Positions 6,559 to 15,340 are shown, counted from the first letter of the stretch. The stretch: DNA of 16,298 nt from JBOFDK01 sp051646925 (GCA_051646925.1 JBOFDK010000115.1:1-16298); one strand, 5' to 3'. Notes: a model not told the origin generated them from the letters alone. A program made the numbers and translations.

Positions 6559-7818
6559 TTAGTCTTTTTTGCGTATATATGGTTGGATTTTGTAGTATTT
6601 ATCACTATGCATATAACCTTTTAACGCTGTTCCTTCTTCTAGATAACTTTCTTCTATACGTTCGCCATGTTCATGACAGTACGCGACAAGTTCTGCTTGC
6701 GAATAAGGAATAATAATATCAAATGATTTCATTTCTTCATATAATATTGTTTCTAACATTTCTAACAATATTTCAAGATTTTCCCCTGTTCTTGCAGAGA
6801 TAGCAACTTCTGAAGTGGCATGTTCATCTCTCTCATACTCTCCGTCAACTTTATCTACTTTATTGTAAACAGTAATCATCGGAATATCTTTAATACCTAG
6901 CTGGTCTAGCGTATCATAAACGACATTTTGATGAGTTTTTAGATGTTTTGAACTAGCATCCATCACATGCAAAATAATATCTGCATAACGTGCTTCTTCA
7001 AGCGTTGAGTAAAAAGCTTTTACTAAATGGTGAGGTAATTTACGAATAAACCCTACAGTATCAGTCACCATCATATCTGTTCCACTTGGCAATGTAACTG
7101 CGCGAATCGTCGGATCAAGCGTTGCAAATAGTTGATCTTTAGCATATATATCACTACCACTAATTGCATTTAGTAAAGTTGATTTACCTGCATTTGTATA
7201 TCCAACAATTGCAACAACTGGTGAATTTTGTTTTTCACGTCTAGTACGTAGTAAGTTTCTGTGTTTTTCAACTTCAGCAATTTCACTTTCTAATTGTTCC
7301 ATTCTTGAACGTATATGACGTTTATCAAGTTCTAATTTCTTTTCACCTGGACCACGACTACCGATACCACCTTGTCTTGACATCATAATACCAAATCCTG
7401 TTAACCTAGAATTTTGATATCTTAATTGTGCAATTTCAACTTGTAATTTACCTTCTCTAGAACGTGCTCTTTGAGCAAATATATCGAGAATGACCATAGT
7501 ACGATCCATTACTTTAACACCTATTGCCTCGGTTAAGTTACGCATTTGTATAGGTGATAACTCATCATCACATACGACACCTGTTGCTCCTAAATATTCA
7601 ACTTGCTCGCGGATTTCTTCAACTTTTCCTGTACCTATATAATATCCTGGATTTATTTTATCTACTCTTTGCAACATCTTTTTTAATGTTTTAGCACCTG
7701 CTGTTTTTACAAGTTCTTCTAGTTCTTCTAAACTTTCATAAGCATCTTCTTCTTTAAATCTTTTTTGTTGCGCTGCAAATAAAATAAAACGTTCTTGTTC
7801 TTCGTTTAATAAGTTCAT
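6559..7818 (-). CDS. hflX: Ribosome-associated GTPase HflX
   Basis: A 419-residue GTPase that binds the large ribosomal subunit and can split or rescue stalled ribosomes, especially under stress. The N-terminal HflX domain includes DDELSPIQMRNL (84-95) and the glycine-rich linker RQGGIGSRGPGEKKLE (148-163). The G domain has the P-loop GYTNAGKST (206-214), TLDPT in switch I (233-237), DTVGF (253-257), NKVD (319-322) and SARTG (341-345). All motifs are intact. Start 7818 was chosen because GAGGG lies five to six bases upstream and homology begins here; an upstream in-frame ATG would overlap the end of glnN. It begins 44 bases after the glnN stop with no terminator between, so partial co-transcription is likely, though a TATATTAT box in the gap could be a separate promoter. 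Confidence 0.93.
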   Translation of the reverse strand: MNLLNEEQERFILFAAQQKRFKEEDAYESLEELEELVKTAGAKTLKKMLQRVDKINPGYYIGTGKVEEIREQVEYLGATGVVCDDELSPIQMRNLTEAIGVKVMDRTMVILDIFAQRARSREGKLQVEIAQLRYQNSRLTGFGIMMSRQGGIGSRGPGEKKLELDKRHIRSRMEQLESEIAEVEKHRNLLRTRREKQNSPVVAIVGYTNAGKSTLLNAISGSDIYAKDQLFATLDPTIRAVTLPSGTDMMVTDTVGFIRKLPHHLVKAFYSTLEEARYADIILHVMDASSKHLKTHQNVVYDTLDQLGIKDIPMITVYNKVDKVDGEYERDEHATSEVAISARTGENLEILLEMLETILYEEMKSFDIIIPYSQAELVAYCHEHGERIEESYLEEGTALKGYMHSDKYYKIQPYIRKKD

Positions 7819-7861
7819 AATGCCCTCATTTCTCTTTTCTTTATAATATACCCTTTTTCTA

Positions 7862-9967
7862 TTAAACTCTAAAAAGCAGTTCACTATACGTTGGCATTGG
7901 CCAAACTTTTTCATCAACTATCATTTCTAAATGGTCTGCTGCCGCTCTTAATTGTTCCATAATTGGGATGATAGTTTCTTTAAATTTAATAGCTTTTTCA
8001 AGAGCATCTTTAATTGTAGTTGTATCATCTAATGCTTTCTCTAGGTTATCTGAGAAACGTTTTAATAAATTAATTTGTGTAGTTAGCTCTGTAAGTAGTT
8101 CTTGTTGCGCTGATACTTCAAATGTGCCTATACCACTTAGTAATTGTATGTTTTTTGCAACACTAGTTGTATACTCAATACTTGCAGGCATTAACTGTGT
8201 TTTAACCATACTTAACATCGTTTTAGCTTCTATGTTAATTGTTTTGTAATACTCTTCAATCATAATTTCATAACGTGATCTAAGTTCTGATTCGTTATAA
8301 ACGTTGAATTTACTAAATAATTCAATTGATTTTTCTGAAACAAGACAAGGAAGAACATCAACTGTCGTTGGGAAGTTTGGTAACTGACGACGAGTCGCTT
8401 CTACTAACCACTCATCAGAATAACCATTTCCATTGAAAATAATACGTCCATGATTTTTTAGAGATTTACGAATAATTTGTCTAATAGCTTTTTGACGATC
8501 TTCAGCATTTTCTAATATTTCAGCAAATTCCACTAATGTTTCAGCTACAATTGTGTTAATAATAACATTTGCTTCTGATATACATCCAGATGATGGGAAC
8601 ATTCTAAATTCAAATTTATTTCCTGTAAATGCAAATGGTGAAGTTCTGTTTCGATCTGTTACTTCTTTTTTCAGACGTGGCATTGTAGCCACTCCCATTT
8701 CCATAAATTCTTTTTCTAAATCGCCAGTTTCTTCGCCTCTTGCAATATGGTATAGAAGTTCAGTTAAGTGGTCTCCTAAGAAAATTGAAATAATAGCAGG
8801 TGGTGCTTCGTTTGCTCCTAGTCTATGATCATTTCCAGCTGTAGCTGATGATAATCTAAGTAAGTCTGCATGTTTATCTACTGACTGAATAACTGCTGCT
8901 AAAAATACCAAAAATGGCTCATTATCTTGAGGATGTTTGCCTGGTGAAAATAAATTTATACCTGTATCTGTAACTAATGACCAGTTATCATGTTTACCTG
9001 AACCATTAACACCTCTGAATGGTTTTTCATGAAGTAAACAAGCTAGTTCATGACGGTTAGCTACTTTTTGAAGAACTTCCATTACTAGTTGATTTTGGTC
9101 TGATGCAACGTTTGCTGTTGCAAAAATAGGTGCAAGTTCATGTTGCGCTGGCGCTACTTCATTATGCTTTGTTTTAGATGGTACACCTAATTTCCAAAGT
9201 TCAATGTCAATCTCACGCATAAATTTACCGATTTTTTCTTTAATACTTCCGTAGTAATGATCTTCCATCTCTTGCCCTTTTGGAGGCATAGCACCAAACA
9301 ATGTACGTCCCGTAAAAATTAAATCTTTACGTTGTTGATACTGACGTTTATCTACTAAAAAATATTCTTGTTCTGCGCCTATAGTAGTTATTACTTTTTT
9401 AACATCTTCATGACCTATCGAGTGTAATACACGAATTGCCGCTGTTTCAATACACTCCATTGAACGAAGTAATGGTGTTTTTTTATCAAGAGCTTCTCCT
9501 GAGTGAGAGTAAAAAGCAGTTGGTATACATAATGCTACACCACTAATATCTTCTTTTAAAAATGCTGGTGATGTACAATCCCAAACTGTATAACCACGAG
9601 CTTCAAAAGTTTGTCTTAAACCACCAGATGGAAATGATGAACCATCAGCCTCACCTTTTGTTAATTCATTACCTGAAAACTCCATAATCATGCGACCATC
9701 TTCAGTTGGTGATAAAAAAGAATCATGCTTTTCAGCAGTACGTCCATTCATCGGTTGGAACCAATGTGTAAAATGTGTTGCACCATGTTCAATTGCCCAA
9801 TCTTTCATAGCATTTGCTACAACTTCTGCAACTTTTAAATCAAGTTCTTTACCTTCATCAATTGTTTTGTGTAATTGCTTGTACGTAGCTTTTGGCAATC
9901 TTTCACGCATCACCTTATCGTCAAATACATTCTTTCCAAAAAGCTCTGATAGTTTTATTATCTCCAT
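7862..9967 (-). CDS. glnN: Glutamine synthetase type III (GlnN)
   Basis: This 701-residue enzyme makes glutamine from glutamate, ammonia and ATP in the cytoplasm. Length and the GSIII-specific N-terminus (MEIIKLSELFGKNVFDD; HFTHWFQPMNG at 65-75; KHDSF at 80-84) set it apart from the ~450-residue GlnA. Catalytic blocks visible are GAEQEYFLVD (197-206), KHNEVAPAQHELAP (267-280, the type III version of the 'NG.G.H' region), NGSGKHDNWS (321-330) and NDHRLGANEAPP (379-390). The C-terminal ~150 residues form the helical extension usual for the family. GSIII enzymes assemble as dodecamers of stacked hexamers. The ribosome site AAGGGG lies about nine bases before ATG. A terminator-like hairpin sits in the leader between a good promoter and this site, hinting at regulated read-through. 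No PII or ammonium transporter gene is nearby. Confidence 0.95.
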   Translation of the reverse strand: MEIIKLSELFGKNVFDDKVMRERLPKATYKQLHKTIDEGKELDLKVAEVVANAMKDWAIEHGATHFTHWFQPMNGRTAEKHDSFLSPTEDGRMIMEFSGNELTKGEADGSSFPSGGLRQTFEARGYTVWDCTSPAFLKEDISGVALCIPTAFYSHSGEALDKKTPLLRSMECIETAAIRVLHSIGHEDVKKVITTIGAEQEYFLVDKRQYQQRKDLIFTGRTLFGAMPPKGQEMEDHYYGSIKEKIGKFMREIDIELWKLGVPSKTKHNEVAPAQHELAPIFATANVASDQNQLVMEVLQKVANRHELACLLHEKPFRGVNGSGKHDNWSLVTDTGINLFSPGKHPQDNEPFLVFLAAVIQSVDKHADLLRLSSATAGNDHRLGANEAPPAIISIFLGDHLTELLYHIARGEETGDLEKEFMEMGVATMPRLKKEVTDRNRTSPFAFTGNKFEFRMFPSSGCISEANVIINTIVAETLVEFAEILENAEDRQKAIRQIIRKSLKNHGRIIFNGNGYSDEWLVEATRRQLPNFPTTVDVLPCLVSEKSIELFSKFNVYNESELRSRYEIMIEEYYKTINIEAKTMLSMVKTQLMPASIEYTTSVAKNIQLLSGIGTFEVSAQQELLTELTTQINLLKRFSDNLEKALDDTTTIKDALEKAIKFKETIIPIMEQLRAAADHLEMIVDEKVWPMPTYSELLFRV

Positions 9968-10013
9968 GTGTTTTATACCCCTTATCCTTGGACTTTGTTA
10001 TGTATCTATTTTT

Positions 10014-10048
10014 AAAAAGCGTTCTCTTATCAGAGAACGCCTTTTTTT
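10014..10048 (-). terminator. Terminator-like hairpin in the glnN leader
   Basis: On the minus strand GCGTTCTC pairs perfectly with GAGAACGC around a six-base loop TGATAA, followed by TTTTT. The plus strand is followed by seven Ts but no plus-strand gene reads into it. It lies about 45 bases before the glnN start and downstream of a candidate glnN promoter. It could be simply the yunB terminator or an attenuator controlling glnN. Confidence 0.75.
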
Positions 10049-10069
10049 GACTTTTTTCTCTACTTTAAT

Positions 10070-10099
10070 AATATATCATGTCATAAACCTTATTGACAA
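10070..10099 (-). promoter_or_regulatory. Candidate SigA promoter of glnN
   Basis: On the minus strand TTGTCA (10099-10094) and TATATT (10075-10070) are 18 bases apart. Transcription would begin near 10062, placing the hairpin at 10019-10040 within the first 45 bases of the RNA, ahead of the glnN ribosome site. Confidence 0.5.
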
Positions 10100-10154
10100 C
10101 TCTTAAAAGTAAATTAAATTTTAAAATAGTACATCTATTTACTTGTGCATTATG

Positions 10155-10904
10155 CTATGGTTGAATATTAAAATCTTCTGATACATCTCCTGGTGCAACA
10201 TCTAATACACTTTCTGGCAATACATTAACATAACTTGGTGGAACTTTTCCTGAAATCATTTTATCAATAAGTACTACTCTCCTATTTACGTGAATTTGCT
10301 CTGAAAATAACGGAACAACAACTTGAACAGTCGCCTTAATATCTAACCATACAGTATGATTTACTTGGTTAATACCTGTTGAACGTATTTCATTTTCATA
10401 GTCAATTTTCACAGTTCCAACTGGTAGTACTTTGACCTCTATATCAGGTCCTAAATTTGCAAATATTCGACTCCCTGTCAAATTACCTATTGGGATTTTA
10501 AACGTTACAGACCCTAAATTTTGCAGCTCTGAATTCGCCTTTTCAACCATATCTGCACAAATAGTATTAATTAAAATCGCATTTACATTCCACGAAACAA
10601 GCTCACCTTGATCATTATAATCATAACTTAGCATATCTTGTTCTGTAGCTTGTAAACCTCTTAATGATTGACTAATTGCTTCATTAATTGCTGTCGTTGC
10701 AGATGATGTTCCTTGTAATTTTGCCATAGCCATTACCGTTGGCATAATTTCTTGGTCTAATTGGATATAAATACCTGAAAAAATGGTAATAATGACAATA
10801 GCTGCAAGTACGCTTTGAATTTTATGATAACTTAAACTTCGATTAACTTGCGGAGTCGTTCGATATCTATATTTGTACCGTCTAAAAAGAGAATATCTAC
10901 CCAC
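10155..10904 (-). CDS. yunB: Sporulation protein YunB
   Basis: A 249-residue membrane-anchored protein. A short basic N-terminus (FRRYKYRYR) precedes one transmembrane helix at about 31-48, and the rest lies outside the membrane. The pattern ATTAINEAI (69-77), the 'VSWNVNAILINTICADMVEK' region, IPIGNLTGSRIFANLGPDIE and the later INQVNHTVWLDIKATVQVVV block match YunB. In B. subtilis yunB is a SigE-controlled mother-cell gene needed for efficient sporulation; its molecular role is not settled. The start is GTG at 10904, behind a run of seven Gs about nine bases upstream. The gene indicates that the host forms, or descended from, endospore formers. It is followed after 100 bases by the glnN regulatory region. 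Confidence 0.88.
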   Translation of the reverse strand: MGRYSLFRRYKYRYRTTPQVNRSLSYHKIQSVLAAIVIITIFSGIYIQLDQEIMPTVMAMAKLQGTSSATTAINEAISQSLRGLQATEQDMLSYDYNDQGELVSWNVNAILINTICADMVEKANSELQNLGSVTFKIPIGNLTGSRIFANLGPDIEVKVLPVGTVKIDYENEIRSTGINQVNHTVWLDIKATVQVVVPLFSEQIHVNRRVVLIDKMISGKVPPSYVNVLPESVLDVAPGDVSEDFNIQP

Positions 10905-10926
10905 ACGGTTTACCCCCCCTACTATT

Positions 10927-10957
10927 TTTGTATAAGTCTACTTAAATTACTTTATTC
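10927..10957 (-). promoter_or_regulatory. Weak SigE-like promoter match before yunB
   Basis: On the minus strand GAATAAA (10957-10951) and TATACAAA (10934-10927) resemble the SigE -35 (GHATAWT) and -10 (CATACAMT) elements, but the 16-base gap is slightly long and two -10 bases differ. It fits the known SigE control of yunB in Bacillus. A short imperfect hairpin without T-run (10963-10984) lies between it and the upstream gene. Confidence 0.3.
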
Positions 10958-10993
10958 TAGTAGGGGTTGTCCTTATGACAAGCCAATTATATT

Positions 10994-11347
10994 TTACTGA
11001 TTTTCTACTTTTCTATAAATAAGCTCTTCATAAAATTTTGTTGCTTGTTTCATGCTTGGAAAATCACAATAAAACGTATTCCCAGTTACACGAATAATAA
11101 CTCTAATACTCCAACATTTTTCTTTAATAGAAACTTGTTCAATACATTTATAGTCTAAAGTTTCTTCCCTATATTTTTGATGTATCATGAGTAATGTTGT
11201 TCCCACATTAATTTTTGCATGACGATGATTCATTTTGCACTTATAATGATGCGTTTTAATGTCTTTATGATACGGACGACTAAACATTCCTTTTAAACTA
11301 TTAATTTGTTCTTTTATCATTTTGAATATTGCTATACATAAACTCAC
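10994..11347 (-). CDS. Uncharacterised 117-residue basic protein
   Basis: I do not recognise this family. The frame starts with GTG at 11347 behind a strong AAGGAGGA site eight bases away, which supports real translation. The N-terminal half is basic and His-rich (PYHKDIKTHHYKCKMNHRHA at 25-44) with cysteines at 37, 68, 78 and 94. These are not spaced like a clear zinc finger. The C-terminal half looks like alternating beta strands (KCWSIRVIIRVTGNTFYCDF) followed by a helix (MKQATKFYEELIYRK), reminiscent of a small PH- or SH3-like fold. There is no convincing signal peptide; the first 12 residues are only mildly hydrophobic. It is divergent from the PBP gene, sharing a 117-base intergenic region, and sits just upstream of yunB in the same direction with an 89-base gap. 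Confidence 0.6.
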   Translation of the reverse strand: MSLCIAIFKMIKEQINSLKGMFSRPYHKDIKTHHYKCKMNHRHAKINVGTTLLMIHQKYREETLDYKCIEQVSIKEKCWSIRVIIRVTGNTFYCDFPSMKQATKFYEELIYRKVENQ

Positions 11348-11432
11348 TATGTGTTCCTCCTTTAATACCGTGCTATTTTAGTATTAGTATAACAATCATA
11401 CGTGCTTTTATGTATGCAAACTTATTTATCTC

Positions 11433-11441
11433 TGATATAAT
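11433..11441 (+). promoter_or_regulatory. Extended -10 promoter of the PBP gene
   Basis: TGATATAAT provides a perfect TATAAT with the extended TGn element; no good -35 box is found 17-18 bases upstream. Transcription would start about 17 bases before the ATG, just at the ribosome site TGAGGAGG. Confidence 0.5.
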
Positions 11442-11464
11442 ATACAATGAGGAGGATGATATTT

Positions 11465-14260
11465 ATGAATTACTCAAAAGACTCACGCAAAAAAAGCAAT
11501 GTATCCGAAGATCAAACAAAATCAAAAAAAATTAAAACACGTAAAAAAAATACATTATCTGTACTTCGTGTTTTCCTAATATTGTTTATTATTGCTATAT
11601 TTGCTATTACTGGTGCTGGATTAGGTATCTTTATCGGTATTATAAAAAGTGCACCCGACATTGCAACACTCGAATTAAAACCTACTACAGACTATGTTTC
11701 ATTTGTATATGACCAAAATGGAGATGAAATCGACCGTATTTCCGGTGGTGAAAATCGAATTTACGTAAGTATTGATCAAATTCCAAAATCATACCAAGAT
11801 GCTGTAGTTGCAATTGAAGATGAACGTTTTTACAAACATAATGGTATCGATATTCGTGGTATTTTTCGTGCATTTTTTATAAATTTAAAATCTGGTGAAC
11901 TATCACAAGGTGCAAGTACAATTACACAACAACTTATAAAAAATAACGTGTTTAAAACAAATGAAAAAGATTTTAAACGAAAAATTCAAGAACAATATTT
12001 GGCATTAGAATTCGAAAAAATTTATACAAAAGATTTAATTCTTGAATATTACTTAAATACTATGCCTTTAGGTCATGGTGAAAATGGTATTCAAGCTGCT
12101 AGTAATTTTTATTTTGGTAAAAATGCAGTTGAATTAACTCTTGCTGAAAGTGCTGTTTTAGCAAGTATTACGAAAGCTCCTACTCGCTACAGTCCACTTC
12201 TTAATCCTGAAAATAACTGGGAACGTGCGCAACTTGTTTTAAATAAAATGGAAGAATTAGAAATGATTACTCCTCAAGAAAAAGCTGCAGCATTAGCCGA
12301 AGATCCTTACAAAAATATGGCTGAACAACAACAAGCTTTAGAAGACTCTTCTATTCATAGTTATTTTGTAGATGCAGCAATTGAACAAGTTTTGACTGAT
12401 TTACAAAAACAAAATAATTTAACACTGACCCAAGCAAATAATTTAATTTATGGTGGCGGTCTTCAAATTTATACTTCATTAGATAAAAATATTCAGTCTA
12501 TCGTTGATAAACATATGGCTGATGAAAAAAACTACCCTTCTCAAGTTGAGTATATTGTAAATTATGCTGCTAGTATTAAAACTCCTGATGGCGAAGAACG
12601 TCATAGAGGTGGACAAGGCACTATAAAAACAAATACTGATGACGCTATTGAAAAATTCAAAACAGCTAAACTTAAAGAATGGGGTGCGACTGACGAAGAT
12701 GAAATTTATGGCGAAGTTGTCCAACTAGTTCCTCAAGTCCAAGCCGCTTTCATAATTATGGATCAACATAATGGCCATGTTAAAGCATTATCTGGTGGTC
12801 GTGGTGAAAAATACGGTGACCGTGTATTTAACCGTGCAACACAGGCAATGCGTCAACCTGGTTCAGCATTCAAGGTTCTTTCAACTTATGCTCCAGCTTT
12901 AGATATGGGTATATTATCTCCAGGTTCAGTCATAATGGATGCACCTTATACTATTGATAAATACACTCCTAAAAACTGGTATTCAGGTTACAGAGGTAGA
13001 TCAACTGTTCGTGAAGGAATTTATGACTCTATGAATATCCTTGCTGTTAAAGCACTTGAAATGGTCGGTCTTAATACAGCTTTTGACTATTTATTGAATT
13101 TCGGATTTACAACACTTTCTGAAACAAACGATAAATACTATCCTCTTACACTAGGTGGTATTTCTAAAGGTGTAACAGCTCTAGAATTAACAGCAGCTTA
13201 TGCTACTATTGCAAACAATGGAACGTATATTGAACCAATTCTTTATACTCAAGTTCTTGATAGAGATGGTAACATAATTTTAGATAATTCTGTTCCTGAA
13301 ACACGTACTGTAATTAAAGATTCTACTGCATCTATGCTAACTGATATGATGGAAGATACTATTAAACGTGGTACTGCAAGCACAGTACGTAGTATGTTTT
13401 TAGATATGCCTGTTGCCGGTAAAACAGGAACAACATCTGATAATAAAGACTTTGTTCTTACAGGATATACACCATATTACACTGCTACCGTTTGGATGGG
13501 ATATGATACTCCTAAATCATTCAATATCGGAAAACCACAAAGTCATCAAAAACTGTGGTCAAACATTATGAACGATGTTCATAAGAATCTACCGTCTGTA
13601 CCTTTTGAAAAAATAACAACGGGCTATACAAAAGGTACTATTTGTGCAATATCTGGTAAATTACCAAGTGATATTTGTAAATATGATTATAATAGAAAAT
13701 TTATAACAGATTATTTCAATAAAAATCAATACCCTACTACTTATTGTACAAGCCATTTTGAAACAATTATTTGTACGGATTCTAATAAGTTGGCAACAGA
13801 ATATTGCCCTTCAGATACTCGCAAAGTAAAAGTTTCAAGTAGCTCATCGTCAAGTAGTTCTAATTCATTATGTGACGTTCATACATCAGGAAATATGCCT
13901 GATCCAGAAAATCCTTTTGATCCAGATTTAGAAACTCCTATTGTACCTGATGACGATAACAATAGTAATAATAACAATAATAATAACAACAACAATAATA
14001 ACAACAACAATAGCAATAACAATAACAACAACAATAACAATAATAACAACAATAATAACAACAATAATAACAACAATAATAATAACAATACACCAGCTCC
14101 TACACCAACCCCTACACCAACTCCGGATCCTGGTGAAGATACTAAGCCTGATGAAAATACTGGTGAAGGCCCAAGCGAAGTAGAACCACCTGCTCCGACT
14201 CCTACACCAACTCCTCCTACCGTAGAGGATAATAACGATTTTTATATTCCACAAGGCTAA
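11465..14260 (+). CDS. Class A penicillin-binding protein (PBP1a-type) with Asn/Pro-rich tail
   Basis: A 931-residue bifunctional peptidoglycan synthase. A basic cytoplasmic N-terminus (1-30) leads to one membrane helix (about 32-60). The GT51 glycosyltransferase domain has catalytic Glu118 in IEDERFYKHNGID and GASTITQQL (149-157). The transpeptidase domain has S467xxK470 (GSAFK), S522xN524 (SMN) and K653TG. After about 720 comes a cysteine region containing the pattern C-x2-S-x-K-L-x4-C twice (727-738 and 770-781), a nine-serine run, a 44-residue Asn-rich tract (832-875) and a Pro-Thr tail (PTPTPTP, twice). The catalytic core is normal; the tail is likely a flexible wall-spanning linker. Start 11465 was chosen over an in-frame ATG six codons earlier because GAGGAGG lies nine bases upstream. 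Monocistronic, with its own promoter and terminator. Confidence 0.95.
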   Translation: MNYSKDSRKKSNVSEDQTKSKKIKTRKKNTLSVLRVFLILFIIAIFAITGAGLGIFIGIIKSAPDIATLELKPTTDYVSFVYDQNGDEIDRISGGENRIYVSIDQIPKSYQDAVVAIEDERFYKHNGIDIRGIFRAFFINLKSGELSQGASTITQQLIKNNVFKTNEKDFKRKIQEQYLALEFEKIYTKDLILEYYLNTMPLGHGENGIQAASNFYFGKNAVELTLAESAVLASITKAPTRYSPLLNPENNWERAQLVLNKMEELEMITPQEKAAALAEDPYKNMAEQQQALEDSSIHSYFVDAAIEQVLTDLQKQNNLTLTQANNLIYGGGLQIYTSLDKNIQSIVDKHMADEKNYPSQVEYIVNYAASIKTPDGEERHRGGQGTIKTNTDDAIEKFKTAKLKEWGATDEDEIYGEVVQLVPQVQAAFIIMDQHNGHVKALSGGRGEKYGDRVFNRATQAMRQPGSAFKVLSTYAPALDMGILSPGSVIMDAPYTIDKYTPKNWYSGYRGRSTVREGIYDSMNILAVKALEMVGLNTAFDYLLNFGFTTLSETNDKYYPLTLGGISKGVTALELTAAYATIANNGTYIEPILYTQVLDRDGNIILDNSVPETRTVIKDSTASMLTDMMEDTIKRGTASTVRSMFLDMPVAGKTGTTSDNKDFVLTGYTPYYTATVWMGYDTPKSFNIGKPQSHQKLWSNIMNDVHKNLPSVPFEKITTGYTKGTICAISGKLPSDICKYDYNRKFITDYFNKNQYPTTYCTSHFETIICTDSNKLATEYCPSDTRKVKVSSSSSSSSSNSLCDVHTSGNMPDPENPFDPDLETPIVPDDDNNSNNNNNNNNNNNNNNNSNNNNNNNNNNNNNNNNNNNNNNNNNTPAPTPTPTPTPDPGEDTKPDENTGEGPSEVEPPAPTPTPTPPTVEDNNDFYIPQG
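13958..14089 (+). repeat. AAY trinucleotide tract coding for poly-Asn
   Basis: Forty-four codons of AAC or AAT (two replaced by serine codons AGT and AGC) make a 132-base low-complexity tract inside the PBP gene. The mixed AAC/AAT order is irregular, which lowers slippage compared with a pure repeat, but length variation between strains in steps of three bases is plausible and would keep the frame. Confidence 0.9.
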
Positions 14261-14288
14261 AAAACTACCTCTTATGAGGTAGTTTTTT
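14259..14288 (+). terminator. Terminator of the PBP gene
   Basis: AAAAAACTACCTC and GAGGTAGTTTTTT form a perfect 13-bp stem with a TTAT loop, starting within the PBP stop codon and ending in a T-run. Confidence 0.9.
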
Positions 14289-14314
14289 AATTTATATATG
14301 AAAAGAGGTCATTT

Positions 14315-15340
14315 ATGATAACAAACACTACTTCATATGAACATACATTTAATTTATCTACGTCTATTTGTTTTATTGATATTGAAACTTCTGGTTTATC
14401 AAAACATAAAGATTGTATTTGGATGATTGGTTTATATTATAAATCAGGAAAAAAATTTAATCATACTTATTGGTTATGTGAAAATATCGATGACGAAAAA
14501 ACTGTGTTACAAACTTTTCTTAATTTTTTATTACCCAAACAAAAATTATATAGTTACAACGGCGTAGCATTTGATTATTCTTTTATTGTGGAACGTGCAA
14601 AACTGTATAACCTTGATTTAAATATATTAACAAAATGTCAATGTATTGATTTTAAAAAATTACCTTTTATAAAATTTCTAAAGCAATATAACTATACTAC
14701 TCGTTCAGATATTGAATCATTAATTAGTTTTAAAAGAACATCCTCTTTAAGTGGTAAAGATTTAGTAAAAATTATTAATTCTTACTTATCTCAGCCAAAA
14801 CATACGTATGAACAGTTAATTGTTTTGCATAATCTTGATGAACTATTATGTTTACTATCACTTTATAATTTTTATCAGTTTTTAACTCAGCCATTTTATA
14901 ATCTTCCAATTATAGAAAATACATTATCTAATAGTTTTCATATACAATTAATTCCAAAACAATGCTATAGCCAATCTTTTTCTATGAAATGTAAATATTG
15001 GTCACTTAAATATGATATACAAAATAACACTTTATCGTTTATCTTTAAAATTGATAGTATCCTATTGCGCCGTGCATTACCGTATAGAGATTATTATTAT
15101 GTAAATAATTCGTTAATGCATAAGTCGCTTAGTTCATTTGTTCCCAAACAATTACTTCGCAAAGCGAAAAAAGAAGAAGCATTTATAGAACAGTTATCTC
15201 TTTGTGTAATAGATTGGTCTACAAAGCCAGAATGGTTTTCACCTGAACAAGTAGCTTTTAATCCAAATATAGACACCTTAAATGCTATATCTATTTTAAA
15301 AAATTTTCATAAAAAAATAACAAAGTCTAGTAACCTATAA
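14315..15340 (+). CDS. YprB-like protein with RNase H-fold (DEDD) exonuclease domain
   Basis: A 341-residue protein whose first ~190 residues form a DEDD-type 3'-5' exonuclease fold (RNase_H_2 / YprB family). Visible metal-ligand motifs are D22 and E24 in FIDIETSGL (Exo I), D87 in YNGVAFDYSFI (Exo II) and D175 in LHNLDELLCLLSLY (Exo III, with His172). SGKDLVKI (146-153) is the usual preceding helix. The C-terminal 150 residues are not recognisable; B. subtilis YprB likewise has an extra C-terminal region. Substrate and cellular role are unknown, although family members are presumed to act on nucleic acids. AGAGGT lies six bases before the ATG. The gene follows the PBP terminator by 27 bases, suggesting its promoter is within or just after that region (TTTATATATGA), or that it depends on read-through. 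It converges on ispH. Confidence 0.82.
   Translation: MITNTTSYEHTFNLSTSICFIDIETSGLSKHKDCIWMIGLYYKSGKKFNHTYWLCENIDDEKTVLQTFLNFLLPKQKLYSYNGVAFDYSFIVERAKLYNLDLNILTKCQCIDFKKLPFIKFLKQYNYTTRSDIESLISFKRTSSLSGKDLVKIINSYLSQPKHTYEQLIVLHNLDELLCLLSLYNFYQFLTQPFYNLPIIENTLSNSFHIQLIPKQCYSQSFSMKCKYWSLKYDIQNNTLSFIFKIDSILLRRALPYRDYYYVNNSLMHKSLSSFVPKQLLRKAKKEEAFIEQLSLCVIDWSTKPEWFSPEQVAFNPNIDTLNAISILKNFHKKITKSSNL

Noticed and set aside
10014..10060. ANTAR-type antiterminator leader before glnN
   Set aside because: Only one hairpin is present and its loop (UGAUAA) lacks the A1/G4 pattern expected of ANTAR targets.
7968..10106. Three plus-strand frames opposite glnN (7968-8249, 8553-8828, 9690-10106)
   Set aside because: They lie almost wholly antisense to the strongly conserved glnN coding sequence and have no ribosome sites of note.
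11329..11535. Short plus-strand frame overlapping the start of the PBP gene
   Set aside because: It overlaps two well-supported genes, has no ribosome site and shows no family resemblance.
13958..14089. CRISPR-like or minisatellite array
   Set aside because: The repeat is a codon-level AAY tract within an open frame, with no spacers.
13879..14254. Opposite-strand reading frames rich in Leu or Ile/Val across the PBP tail
   Set aside because: They are the complement of the AAC/AAT Asn codons; their composition is an artefact and they have no ribosome sites.
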